From: Zeaxanthinibacter sp. PT1
GTDB lineage: Bacteria > Bacteroidota > Bacteroidia > Flavobacteriales > Flavobacteriaceae
Reading direction: 5' to 3'
NCBI RefSeq assembly: GCF_028464225.1
Contig: NZ_JAQPCN010000001.1
Coordinates: 1,426,001-1,490,000 of the forward strand
DNA: 64,000 nt
Shown here: piece after piece, positions 54,866 to 63,036 of the stretch
Position numbering within the stretch: the stretch's first letter is position 1
Layout of the letters: every line of letters begins with the position of its first letter
The notes under the pieces: generated by a model
What the model was told of the DNA's origin: nothing
Database searches by the model: none
What the model saw: the letters and a program-made list of their open reading frames with translations, nothing else
Made by a program: the position numbers and the translations under genes

Positions 54866-55641
54866 AGCTGGATGGTTGTAAAGTTGTCAGCTTTCTTTTG
54901 CAGCATGCCTTTGTCCCCGATACAGACTCGAGAAACGTCCTTGTACAGGGCATGGAAACAATTGTCCATTTTTGGAAGCATTCCGTCCGCAATAACCCCT
55001 TCTGCTTTTAACTTAAGGTAAGCAGCTTCATCTATGTGTTTTATGACAGAATTGTCGTCAGCGACGTCTGCCAGTACACCTTTTTTCTCAAAGCAGTAAT
55101 ACAATGTGGTCTGGTACTGGGAACTGAGTCCAATTGCCAGTTCCGAAGCAATAGTATCTGCATTGGTATTGAGCAATTGGCCTTTCCCGTCATGGGTCAG
55201 CGCACAGAATACAGGAACCAGGTCTGCTTTTAGCAGTTTATCAACAATCCTGTAATTCACTTTTGTCACATCCCCTGCCCAGCCATAGTCTATATCTTTC
55301 ACCGGTCTTTTGACGGCGAGAATACTATTTGCATCCGCACCACTCATCCCTATGGCATTACACTGTAATGCCTGCAGGTGTGCCACCACATTCTTGTTCA
55401 GCAAGCCTGCGTAAACCATAACCACGACGTCCAGGCTGTCATTATCGGTAATCCGTCGTCCTTGGTGCAATTTCGGACTTAGACCTAAGCGTGCTTCAAT
55501 CTGTGAGGCTCGTTTCCCACCACCATGAACCAGAACTTTTGGATTGGGTAAAGCCGCAAACAATGATAGGAACTCGGATAGCTCTTCCGGTGATTCAATA
55601 ATATTACCTCCTATTTTTACAATGGACAGTTGGGGTTTCAT
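54862..55641 (-). CDS. argB: Acetylglutamate kinase
   Basis: 259 residues, amino-acid kinase family. Lys and Gly-rich motifs KIGGNIIESPEEL and LVHGGGKRASQIEARLG, and the GMSGADANSILA region, are characteristic. It phosphorylates N-acetylglutamate (or N-succinylglutamate) with ATP. No extra C-terminal domain is present. It overlaps argF' and argE' by 4 bases on each side, so the three genes are tightly coupled. Confidence 0.93.
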   Translation of the reverse strand: MKPQLSIVKIGGNIIESPEELSEFLSLFAALPNPKVLVHGGGKRASQIEARLGLSPKLHQGRRITDNDSLDVVVMVYAGLLNKNVVAHLQALQCNAIGMSGADANSILAVKRPVKDIDYGWAGDVTKVNYRIVDKLLKADLVPVFCALTHDGKGQLLNTNADTIASELAIGLSSQYQTTLYYCFEKKGVLADVADDNSVIKHIDEAAYLKLKAEGVIADGMLPKMDNCFHALYKDVSRVCIGDKGMLQKKADNFTTIQL

Positions 55642-56579
55642 AAGTGCTGTAATAGTTTTTTAAGTACAATCTGGGCAGCGTAGGTCCTGTTGTTGGCCTG
55701 TTGTATGACTAATGAACTTTGGCTGTTGAGTACGGCATCTTCTACCACCATGTTTCTTCGAACCGGAAGGCAGTGCATAAAACGTGCTTTTCCCAGTTTT
55801 TCCATGGTGATCATCCAATCCTTATCCTGGCTCAGCACTTGCCCGTAATGTTCAAAGCTGCTCCAGTTTTTTGCGTAGATAAAGTCGGCTCCTGCTAAAG
55901 CTTTGGACTGGTCATGTTCTACAGTGATACCCTCGCGTATTCCCGGGTCAAGGTCATATCCAGGGGGGTTTGTAATGATGAATTCGGCTCCCTGTTGTTT
56001 TTTCATCATTTCGATAAAGGAATTTGCAACTGCATGGGGGAGAGGTCTCGGGTGAGGTGCCCATGACAGCACTATTTTTGGGCGCTTAAGCGTGTTGTTC
56101 TCCGCTAAGGTAATAGCATCGGCCAAGGCCTGCAATGGATGACCGACCGAACTTTCCAGGTTAACAACCGGGATGCCGGAAAATTTGGCAAAGGCAGTAA
56201 TGATCTGCTCAGCCTGGTCAAGCTTCCTGTCTTTTAATTCTGCAAATGCGCGAATTCCTACTATATCGCAATACTGGGCAATTACTTGTGCTGCTTCCCT
56301 TACGTGCTCAGCCGAGCCCTGGTCCATAACGCTTCCGTCTTCGTATTCGAGAACCCATCCCTCACTTCCAAAATTCATCACGATAACCTCCATCCCGAGG
56401 TGTAGTGCCGCTTTCTGTGTGCTGAGACGTGTACGCAGGCTATTATTAAAAAAGAGAAGGCAGAGCACCTTATTTTTTCCTAAGGATTGATCCCTGTAAG
56501 GATCTTTCTTCAGATCCCTGGCTTCTGAGACCCATTCTGGTAGCGATCGGATTTGCTGTAAGGAAAGAAAATATTTCAT
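55638..56579 (-). CDS. N-acylornithine carbamoyltransferase (ArgF'-type)
   Basis: 313 residues. The carbamoyl-phosphate site FFNNSLRTRLST and the HCLPVRRNMVV signature place it with the acetyl/succinylornithine carbamoyltransferases. Ornithine carbamoyltransferase would have STRTR and HCLP-type variants with a free-ornithine loop. The residue at position 90 (GSA90-EH) is Ala; in the described enzymes a Pro here (succinyl, Bacteroides fragilis Pro90) or a Glu (acetyl, Xanthomonas Glu92) sets the acyl specificity. It transfers a carbamoyl group to N-acylornithine. Confidence 0.9.
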   Translation of the reverse strand: MKYFLSLQQIRSLPEWVSEARDLKKDPYRDQSLGKNKVLCLLFFNNSLRTRLSTQKAALHLGMEVIVMNFGSEGWVLEYEDGSVMDQGSAEHVREAAQVIAQYCDIVGIRAFAELKDRKLDQAEQIITAFAKFSGIPVVNLESSVGHPLQALADAITLAENNTLKRPKIVLSWAPHPRPLPHAVANSFIEMMKKQQGAEFIITNPPGYDLDPGIREGITVEHDQSKALAGADFIYAKNWSSFEHYGQVLSQDKDWMITMEKLGKARFMHCLPVRRNMVVEDAVLNSQSSLVIQQANNRTYAAQIVLKKLLQHL

Positions 56580-56595
56580 CGGGTATAATTCAGTT

Positions 56596-57753
56596 TTACT
56601 GACCTTTTAACCGGTCTTCTTCAATATAGTTCAATTCTGTTCGTAAAGCCTCGAAGAAGCGGTCTATAGCCTCTTTATCTATATTCAGTGCAGGCAGGAT
56701 GCGAAGAACCTTTCTATTACTGGCGCCTCCTGTAAAAATGTGCTGCCTGTAAATGAGATTTTTCCTGAGTTGTGCGACTTCAAAATCAAATTCGAGCCCC
56801 AACATCAGCCCCTTACCCTTAACCGATTTCAGGAAGGATAATCCCTCTGACTTTATCCTGAAATACTTTTCCATGAGCCCGGCATGCCTGATCAATTGCT
56901 CTTCTTCTATAACTTCCAGGACAGCCAGCGTGGCAGCACATGCCAGGTGATTACCTCCAAATGTAGTACCCAACATGCCGTGAACCGCCTGTATTTCCGG
57001 GGCTACTAAGATCCCTCCCACCGGAAAACCATTCCCCATTCCCTTCGCGATGCTGATGATATCAGGCCTTATTCCAAAATGCTGGAAACTGAAGAATTTT
57101 CCACTTCTACCAAAACCAGACTGTACCTCGTCCGCTATTAGAATTACCCCGTTCTCTTTGCACAGGCGGGCTATTTCTGTATAGAATTCAGGAGAGGGTT
57201 CATCCAGCCCTCCCACACCCTGAATGGCTTCAATGATCACGGCACAGATATCGTCTCCTTCTAAGGCAGTTTTAAAAGCGGCTATGTCATCAAAGGGAAC
57301 AAAGCTAACTTGTTGCTGGGCATTGATCGGGGCGTGGATCTTGTGGTTGTCCGTAGCAGCTACCGCTGCAGAGGTTCTACCGTGAAAACTATTCCTGAAA
57401 GCGATTACTCTGGCTTTAGCAGTGGTAAAGGATGCTAACTTTAAAGCATTTTCGTTGGCTTCTGCACCTGAATTACACATAAAGAGTTTATAATCCTCGC
57501 AACCCGAAATCCGTCCCAGTTCCCTGGCGAGTTGCTGCTGTAGCGGGTTAATGATCGAGTTGCTATAAAACCCGATCTTATCCAATTGTTCTCTAATCCT
57601 CTTCACATAGTGCGGGTGAGAGTGACCAATAGAGATAACCGCATGTCCCCCATAGAGATCCAGGTATTCTTTGCCCTCTGCATCTGTTACGGTAGACCCA
57701 CTGGCTTTTACCGGGGTCACGTCGTATAAGGGGTATACATCAAATAATTCCAT
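56596..57753 (-). CDS. argD: N-acylornithine aminotransferase
   Basis: 385 residues, class III PLP-dependent aminotransferase. Motifs are CNSGAEANENALKLA, DEVQSGFGRSGKFFSFQHF and the PLP lysine in SIAKGMGNGFPVGG. It converts N-acylglutamate semialdehyde to N-acylornithine with glutamate as amino donor. It lies 16 bases upstream of argF' in transcription order and 1 base after proC. Confidence 0.94.
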   Translation of the reverse strand: MELFDVYPLYDVTPVKASGSTVTDAEGKEYLDLYGGHAVISIGHSHPHYVKRIREQLDKIGFYSNSIINPLQQQLARELGRISGCEDYKLFMCNSGAEANENALKLASFTTAKARVIAFRNSFHGRTSAAVAATDNHKIHAPINAQQQVSFVPFDDIAAFKTALEGDDICAVIIEAIQGVGGLDEPSPEFYTEIARLCKENGVILIADEVQSGFGRSGKFFSFQHFGIRPDIISIAKGMGNGFPVGGILVAPEIQAVHGMLGTTFGGNHLACAATLAVLEVIEEEQLIRHAGLMEKYFRIKSEGLSFLKSVKGKGLMLGLEFDFEVAQLRKNLIYRQHIFTGGASNRKVLRILPALNIDKEAIDRFFEALRTELNYIEEDRLKGQ

Positions 57754-57754
57754 C

Positions 57755-58549
57755 TTATCCTTTTTTGATCTGGTTGATCTTTTCGTGAGAAGCTATAATT
57801 CCCCTGATCAAGGAGGAACTTAAGCCCTGGTGCTCCATTTCGTTCAGCCCTTCTATGGTACAACCCATTGGGGTGGTTACCTTATCGATTTCCTGCTCCG
57901 GGTGATTCCCGGTGTCAATCAGAAGGCTTGCCGCCCCGTGGCAGGTATGCATGGCCAGTTCCTGGGCTTCCTTGGCATCAAATCCCAACTGTATGGCTCC
58001 TTGTGTTGTTGCCCTGATCAGGCGCATCCAAAAGGCTATTCCACTGGCACAGATGACGGTGGCTGCCTGCATCCTGTTTTCGGGAATTTCCATGGAATGC
58101 CCCATCCTGTTGAAAATAGCTTTGGCTAAATCTATTCGTTTTTTCCCTGCCTCGTTAGTACATAGACAGGTCATGGATTCACCAACGGAGATTGCAGTGT
58201 TCGGCATGCTCCGGATAATATACCTGGATTTCCCTACAATGGTTTCCATGGCTTCTATACTAAAACCGGTAATCGTACTAATAAGAACGTGCTTTTCGGT
58301 GAGCAGATCCTTGGATTCTTCCAGGATAGCAGCAAAATGACGGGGTTGCACTGCAAAGATGAGAATGTCAGATTTACTGACCGCCTCCCGGTTATCCGAG
58401 GTGATGGTCACATTGCCGTATTTCTCAAAAGACCGGATTTCTTCCAGGTTTCTTTTGGTAAGGTACATACTGGTAGCCCCGTTGCTGTGGAGTATGCCCT
58501 TGGCAATGGATATTCCGAGGTTACCTGTACCTATTATGGCTATTTTCAT
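57755..58549 (-). CDS. proC: Pyrroline-5-carboxylate reductase
   Basis: 264 residues. An NAD(P)-binding Rossmann motif (IIGTGNLGISIAKGI) and the family signature around YIIRSMPNTAISVGESMT and GCTIEGLNEMEHQGL are present. It reduces pyrroline-5-carboxylate to proline. It lies between argC and argD in the operon, which joins proline formation to arginine synthesis, perhaps because glutamate semialdehyde and ornithine metabolism meet at this intermediate. Gap to argD is 1 base. Confidence 0.93.
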   Translation of the reverse strand: MKIAIIGTGNLGISIAKGILHSNGATSMYLTKRNLEEIRSFEKYGNVTITSDNREAVSKSDILIFAVQPRHFAAILEESKDLLTEKHVLISTITGFSIEAMETIVGKSRYIIRSMPNTAISVGESMTCLCTNEAGKKRIDLAKAIFNRMGHSMEIPENRMQAATVICASGIAFWMRLIRATTQGAIQLGFDAKEAQELAMHTCHGAASLLIDTGNHPEQEIDKVTTPMGCTIEGLNEMEHQGLSSSLIRGIIASHEKINQIKKG

Positions 58550-58575
58550 GGTTTATCATTTATGGTTGATTATCA

Positions 58576-59550
58576 TTAGAACACCCCGGCTTTTAATTGC
58601 AGACCTGTTCCTTCCTCGATACCAAACATCAGGTTCATATTCTGAACGGCTTGCCCGGACGCTCCTTTTAATAAGTTATCGATGACAGAAGTGATCAATA
58701 AAAGTCCTTGGTGCTTGTGAAGGTGAACATGGCAATGGTTGGTATTGACCACTTGTTTAAGGTCTACTGGTTGATCAGAGACATGAGTGAATGCTGCATC
58801 CTTGTAGAACGCTTTAAAAAGAGCTGTTGCTGTTTCCAGGCTATCGTCATATTTCAAATAAGCGGTGGCAAAAATACCCCTGCTAAAATTTCCTCGCATC
58901 GGTAAAAAATGAATCGCGGGAATACTGCCTTGCAGCGCTTGCAGGCTTTCGCTGATCTCATCCATATGCTGATGGGTGAAAGGCTTATACCAAGAGATAT
59001 TATTATTTCTCCAGCTAAAATGTGTTGTGGCAGAAGTGGCTACCCCGGCACCGGTACTTCCTGTCATAGCATTTACATGGACATCATTATTGAGCGAATT
59101 GTCATGAGCCAAAGGAAGCAAGGCCAACTGTATTGCTGTGGCGAAACACCCGGGATTAGCAATGTGATCCGCATGTTTGATTTTATCTTTATTCAGTTCA
59201 GGCAATCCATAAACAAAGTCACGTCCATTAAGGGATGCATCCGCGGACAGCCTGAAGTCATTGCTGAGATCGATTACTTTGGTTCGTTCTGAAAAACTAT
59301 TAGACTTTAGGAAGGTGGTAGAATTACCGTGGCCCAGGCAAAGAAATACTACATCCACGTCAGGATCTATATCCCCGGAGAAAACCATATCAAAATTTCC
59401 TAGGAGATCCGGGTGAGTATCAGAAATTCTTTTCCCCGCTCGAGTAGTGCTGTATACAAATGAAATTTCCGTAATCGGATGTGCCAAAAGGATCCTGATC
59501 AGTTCGCCACCGGTGTATCCCGATCCGCCTATAATACCTGCTTTGATCAT
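58576..59550 (-). CDS. argC: N-acyl-gamma-glutamyl-phosphate reductase
   Basis: 324 residues. The Rossmann motif GIIGGSGYTGGELIRIL starts the protein, and the active-site cysteine is Cys135 (ANPGCFATA). It reduces the acylglutamyl phosphate to the semialdehyde with NADPH. It overlaps argG by 4 bases and is followed by proC after 26 bases. Confidence 0.95.
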   Translation of the reverse strand: MIKAGIIGGSGYTGGELIRILLAHPITEISFVYSTTRAGKRISDTHPDLLGNFDMVFSGDIDPDVDVVFLCLGHGNSTTFLKSNSFSERTKVIDLSNDFRLSADASLNGRDFVYGLPELNKDKIKHADHIANPGCFATAIQLALLPLAHDNSLNNDVHVNAMTGSTGAGVATSATTHFSWRNNNISWYKPFTHQHMDEISESLQALQGSIPAIHFLPMRGNFSRGIFATAYLKYDDSLETATALFKAFYKDAAFTHVSDQPVDLKQVVNTNHCHVHLHKHQGLLLITSVIDNLLKGASGQAVQNMNLMFGIEEGTGLQLKAGVF

Positions 59551-60734
59551 GATTGTTGATTTACGTGATTTGCGATCTTCCCCTGGTTAGATAATATTTT
59601 TATAAATCCTTTGGCATCTGCAGCGGTCCATGCTTTATTCATTTCACCGTACTGCCCGAAGGAAGCATTCATGAGATCGTGTTTGGAAGTAATCCCGTTT
59701 AGCTCAAATCGATAAGGGTGAAGGCTGACGGATACGGTCCCCGAAACGTGTTTCTGAGTGTCCTGCAGGAATGCTTCAATGTTCCTCATAACTTCATCCA
59801 GGTAATTTCCTTCATGAAGCAGCATGCCATAAAAATTGGCCAGTTGCTCTTTCTGAAATTGCTGCCATTTGCTCAGGGTATGTTTTTCTAACAAGTGATG
59901 AGCTTTAATAATGATTAGTGGTGCCGCTGCTTCAAAACCTACCCTGCCTTTAATACCTATGATAGTGTCCCCGACATGAATATCCCGGCCAATGGCGAAG
60001 GCTGAAGCAATCTTCTCCAACTTCATGATGTTTTTTACCGGGTCTCCTGTTTCCCCGTTTAATGCAGTCAACTCTCCATATTTAAAGGTAAGGGTAATAT
60101 CTTGCGACGCTGATGCTGTAAGTTGACTGGGGTAAGCGTTCGAGGGGAGTGGTTTCTCCGAAGTAAGGGTTTCTGCACCTCCTACAGAGGTGCCCCAAAG
60201 TCCCTTGTTGACAGAATACTTGGATTTTTCCCAGGAGGCATCCATCCCGTGAGCTTTAAGATAACTGATCTCCTCTTCCCTGGATAATCTTAAATCCCGG
60301 ATTGGGGTTATGATCTCGATATCCGGGGCCATGATCTGGAAAATCATATCAAATCGCACCTGGTCATTCCCTGCGCCAGTACTGCCGTGTGCAATAGCAT
60401 CGGCTCCGATAGATTTTGCATAATTCACGATTTCTACAGCCTGGACTATACGTTCTGCACTAACCGATAAAGGATATGTATTATTCCTGAGGACATTTCC
60501 GAATACCAGGTATTTTACCACCTTCTCGTAAAAAGACTGTAGGGCGTCTATACACTGGTAATCCTTGGCTCCCAGTTGCAATGCCTTCTTTTGTATGTCT
60601 TCAATTTCCTCATCTCCAAAACCGCCGGTATTCACAGTTACGGCATGGACCTCGTAGCCTTGGTCTTCTGAAAGGTATTTAGCGCAGTAAGATGTATCCA
60701 GTCCGCCACTATATGCCAATACTAATTTTTTCAT
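59547..60734 (-). CDS. argG: Argininosuccinate synthase
   Basis: 395 residues. The PP-loop ATP-binding motif AYSGGLDTSYC is at the N-terminus, and HGSTGAGNDQVRFD follows. It joins citrulline and aspartate to argininosuccinate. It lies between the GNAT gene and argC, overlapping both by 4 bases, so it is coupled with them. Confidence 0.96.
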   Translation of the reverse strand: MKKLVLAYSGGLDTSYCAKYLSEDQGYEVHAVTVNTGGFGDEEIEDIQKKALQLGAKDYQCIDALQSFYEKVVKYLVFGNVLRNNTYPLSVSAERIVQAVEIVNYAKSIGADAIAHGSTGAGNDQVRFDMIFQIMAPDIEIITPIRDLRLSREEEISYLKAHGMDASWEKSKYSVNKGLWGTSVGGAETLTSEKPLPSNAYPSQLTASASQDITLTFKYGELTALNGETGDPVKNIMKLEKIASAFAIGRDIHVGDTIIGIKGRVGFEAAAPLIIIKAHHLLEKHTLSKWQQFQKEQLANFYGMLLHEGNYLDEVMRNIEAFLQDTQKHVSGTVSVSLHPYRFELNGITSKHDLMNASFGQYGEMNKAWTAADAKGFIKILSNQGKIANHVNQQS

Positions 60735-61351
60735 GATTCTTTTTTTTTGAGAAACAACTGTTCCTTGATGCTTTTTAATCTTTTAAATGCTTTACTGTTT
60801 ACTTCCTTCTTCGGGGGAGTTGTCTTTTGCAGGGCAGGATCATATAACATACCTGTACAGAGACACATCTTCTGTTCTGTCCTCGTGAGAATATCGAAGT
60901 TCTTGCAGGTCTGGCATCCTTTCCAGAATTCGGGGTCATCGGTAAGTTCGGAAAATGTCACGGGTTTATAACCCAGCTCGTAGTTCATTTTCATTACGGC
61001 GAGCCCCGTAGTAATACCAAAAATTTTTGCATCCGGGAATTTGGTCCGGGACAACTCAAAGATGGCTTTCTTGATCTTTTTGGCAAGCCCCTGATTCCTG
61101 AAGTCGGGATGTACAATTAAGCCGGAATTGGCTACAAATTTCTGGTGCCCCCAAACTTCGATATAACAGAAGCCGGCAAAAGTATCCCCATCCAATGCTA
61201 TTATGGCGTTGCCGTTGACGAGCCTCTTCACGATATATTCCGGACTGCGTTTTGCAATCCCGGTACCTCTTACCTTGGCCGATTCCGAGATGGTATCTGC
61301 GATGACCTGGGCATACTTGATATGTGATTCGTTAGCAATAACAATTTTCAT
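60731..61351 (-). CDS. GNAT-family N-acetyltransferase, candidate N-acetylglutamate synthase of the arginine operon
   Basis: 206 residues from the ATG at 61351; an upstream TTG at 61357 is possible. The acetyl-CoA site looks like VHPDFRNQGLAKKIKK (a variant of the Q/RxxGxG/A motif). A tail with four cysteines follows: Cys146 and Cys149 (CQTC), Cys163 and Cys165 (CLC), suggesting a metal-binding element. It is the first protein-coding gene of the operon after the leader peptide gene, where ArgA would be expected; no classical argA is seen. The acyl donor (acetyl- or succinyl-CoA) cannot be told. Confidence 0.8.
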   Translation of the reverse strand: MKIVIANESHIKYAQVIADTISESAKVRGTGIAKRSPEYIVKRLVNGNAIIALDGDTFAGFCYIEVWGHQKFVANSGLIVHPDFRNQGLAKKIKKAIFELSRTKFPDAKIFGITTGLAVMKMNYELGYKPVTFSELTDDPEFWKGCQTCKNFDILTRTEQKMCLCTGMLYDPALQKTTPPKKEVNSKAFKRLKSIKEQLFLKKKES

Positions 61352-61432
61352 TGCCAAAAATGGGTTGAAAAAATTAAAAGAAAGAAGTTTGTTGATTTTG
61401 CGGAAATGGACTCACCTATTTCCAAAGAAGAA

Positions 61433-61459
61433 GCGCACCCTTACGGGCGGCGTGTGCGC
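61433..61459 (-). terminator. Candidate attenuator hairpin of the arginine operon
   Basis: On the minus strand GCGCAC (61459-61454, within the leader codons) pairs perfectly with GTGCGC (61438-61433, after the leader stop), with a 15-base loop, followed by the U-rich tract TTCTTCTTT. A ribosome stalled at the arginine codons would cover the 5' arm. A second hairpin, GGAAAT/ATTTCC (61423-61402), and an upstream hairpin with CCGGGA/TCCCGG arms (61490-61473) may take part. Confidence 0.5.
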
Positions 61460-61521
61460 ACAAAGCGGGTTACCGGGAAAGAGCTCCCGGAAATCAAAAA
61501 GTTATATGCTTTATTGTTCAT
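61441..61521 (-). CDS. Arginine leader peptide of the arginine operon attenuator
   Basis: 26 codons from ATG (61521) to TAA (61441-61443), too short to be listed among long frames. The C-terminal residues read TRFVRTRRP, so four CGC arginine codons fall in the last eight sense codons. A perfect minus-strand TAnnTTTG element (TACTTTTG, 61535-61528) lies six bases before the ATG. The last codons include one arm of a GC-rich hairpin (61454-61459). Downstream, 90 bases later, the arginine operon begins. Such a peptide would make ribosomes stall when charged arginine tRNA is scarce. The role is inferred from position and codon content. Confidence 0.75.
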   Translation of the reverse strand: MNNKAYNFLISGSSFPVTRFVRTRRP

Positions 61522-61527
61522 TGAAAT

Positions 61528-61535
61528 CAAAAGTA
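61528..61535 (-). promoter_or_regulatory. -7 element of the arginine operon promoter
   Basis: The minus strand reads TACTTTTG, a perfect match to TAnnTTTG. Transcription would start at about 61525-61521, at or next to the leader peptide ATG. No good -33 element was found. Confidence 0.5.
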
Positions 61536-61587
61536 CAAATTAAATTGAATTGACCTCGTAATCCGCTCAATTTTTGGGGATTAGGAT

Positions 61588-62925
61588 TTATCCTCGTCTC
61601 TTTCTGAATAATTCATAGCTCATCATTCCTAAAACTGCTAAATACTCAATCGAGATGGCCAGCATATTTTCTTTGAAATCCGGATTTGCGTAAGCGGTAT
61701 AACTTAGGATGGCTACCGCAGACCAAACGATAGGGAATCGGTAGGGAGTAAAAATACTGAGTAATAAAGGCACTATAAGATACCATGGGTGAACAACAGG
61801 GGCTAACAGATAATAGATAACCATTACCCATAACATAGAGTTGATGAGGTGGGGGAGGGACGAATCTCTCTTGTAAAATGTATAGAAGATCACCAAAGCT
61901 ACAGTCAGGTACGGAATAAGGTTACCATACCATTGGATCAATTCCCAGGGTTTTGCATCAAATTGTATGGCAATCTGTTTCAAGGCATTGTAAATGCCCG
62001 CATTGAATTCGAAATTTGAGAACCACAGCCGGATAGTATCCAGATAATTGGGGAGGAATTCGGGTGTGTAAAAATAAAGGAAGCTCAAGACCACAACTCC
62101 TGTAACACCAAGGTAGAACAAGATGCTTTTGCGTAGGCCCAATGCTGTAAAGTAAAGCGGTAAGAGCATCATCGGAATCAGCTTAACGACCACCGAGGCG
62201 CCATAAAGTAGGGAAGCGAGGGCAGTACGGCCTACAATCAGCAAATACAAAGCCGCTACCATGAAAAAGAGCATAACTCCTTCAAAATGCAGGTTCCCTG
62301 TTAATTCCAGGATTACCAGGGGGTTCAGGAAGTACCAAAATATAAGGTGGGCAGACCTGTTCATTTTTTTGAGCAGTAGACGTCCCAGGTATATGATCCC
62401 TATATCGGCCATGATGATAAAACATCTTAGGGTAAGTATTCCTCCTAATATACTTTTCCCTCCAATAAGTGCGGCGATTGTGAAAAATAGCTGGTTCAAG
62501 GGTGGATAATTGCTAAAATTTCCCGCGCTGAGATCCCCCATAGCAGTATGAAGAGCGGCGAAATAAGGATCGGTGCCCAGTTGAGTGATCAGGTCGTCAG
62601 GTTTATTCAGGTAAGGGTTTAAACCATCCAGGACCAAGTGGCCGTCCCACAGGAACCTGTAGAAATCCTGGGAAAGGTTGGGCACCGCGAATAGCAGTGC
62701 CAGGCGGAAAAGGATTCCGCTTACCAATAAGAACCTGTAGTTCCATTTTTCAAACTGTATCAGTTTAAAACAAAAGAAAAAAAGTGCAGCATAAAGGCAA
62801 AAAAAGCGGATGGTATCTTCCCGTTCCAGGGCGTATCCTGCCACCCAATAAAACAGCAGGCCGGATAAAACCATGAGCAGGGGGAACCTATGAAGATTCC
62901 AGTAAGAAACAGCCCTGCCAAGCAT
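61588..62925 (-). CDS. Multi-pass membrane glycosyltransferase (GT87/GT-C, mannosyltransferase-like)
   Basis: 445 residues with about eleven to twelve membrane segments. The first large loop carries SQDFYRFLWDGHLVLDGLNPYL, an Asp-containing motif as in GT-C enzymes, which use lipid-linked sugars. Other parts are NFSNYPPLNQLFF and APVVHPWYLIVPLLLS. It probably transfers a mannose or other hexose on the outer side of the inner membrane. Its own promoter is unclear; the upstream GT2 gene ends in a terminator. Confidence 0.8.
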   Translation of the reverse strand: MLGRAVSYWNLHRFPLLMVLSGLLFYWVAGYALEREDTIRFFCLYAALFFFCFKLIQFEKWNYRFLLVSGILFRLALLFAVPNLSQDFYRFLWDGHLVLDGLNPYLNKPDDLITQLGTDPYFAALHTAMGDLSAGNFSNYPPLNQLFFTIAALIGGKSILGGILTLRCFIIMADIGIIYLGRLLLKKMNRSAHLIFWYFLNPLVILELTGNLHFEGVMLFFMVAALYLLIVGRTALASLLYGASVVVKLIPMMLLPLYFTALGLRKSILFYLGVTGVVVLSFLYFYTPEFLPNYLDTIRLWFSNFEFNAGIYNALKQIAIQFDAKPWELIQWYGNLIPYLTVALVIFYTFYKRDSSLPHLINSMLWVMVIYYLLAPVVHPWYLIVPLLLSIFTPYRFPIVWSAVAILSYTAYANPDFKENMLAISIEYLAVLGMMSYELFRKRRG

Positions 62926-63011
62926 ATAAATAAAGGTTAGTTGGTTTAGTGGGTACCGAAAATATTAAAAATATAATTATTTACTATAGCAGTGGCAGTG
63001 AAGAAATAAAA

Positions 63012-63032
63012 AGGCCCCTTAGTGGGGCCTTA
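63012..63032 (-). terminator. Terminator after the GT2 gene
   Basis: Perfect 8-base-pair stem AAGGCCCC (63012-63019) with GGGGCCTT (63025-63032) and a 5-base loop. On the minus strand it is followed by a T run (TTTTTATTT). It lies 4 bases past the stop of the GT2 gene. Confidence 0.88.
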
Positions 63033-63036
63033 GAAT

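Noticed and set aside
61406-61543. A 45-codon plus-strand frame before the arginine operon
   Set aside because: It lies antisense to the leader peptide gene, and its basic residues are the complement of the leader arginine codons and the hairpin. The leader reading has better promoter placement.
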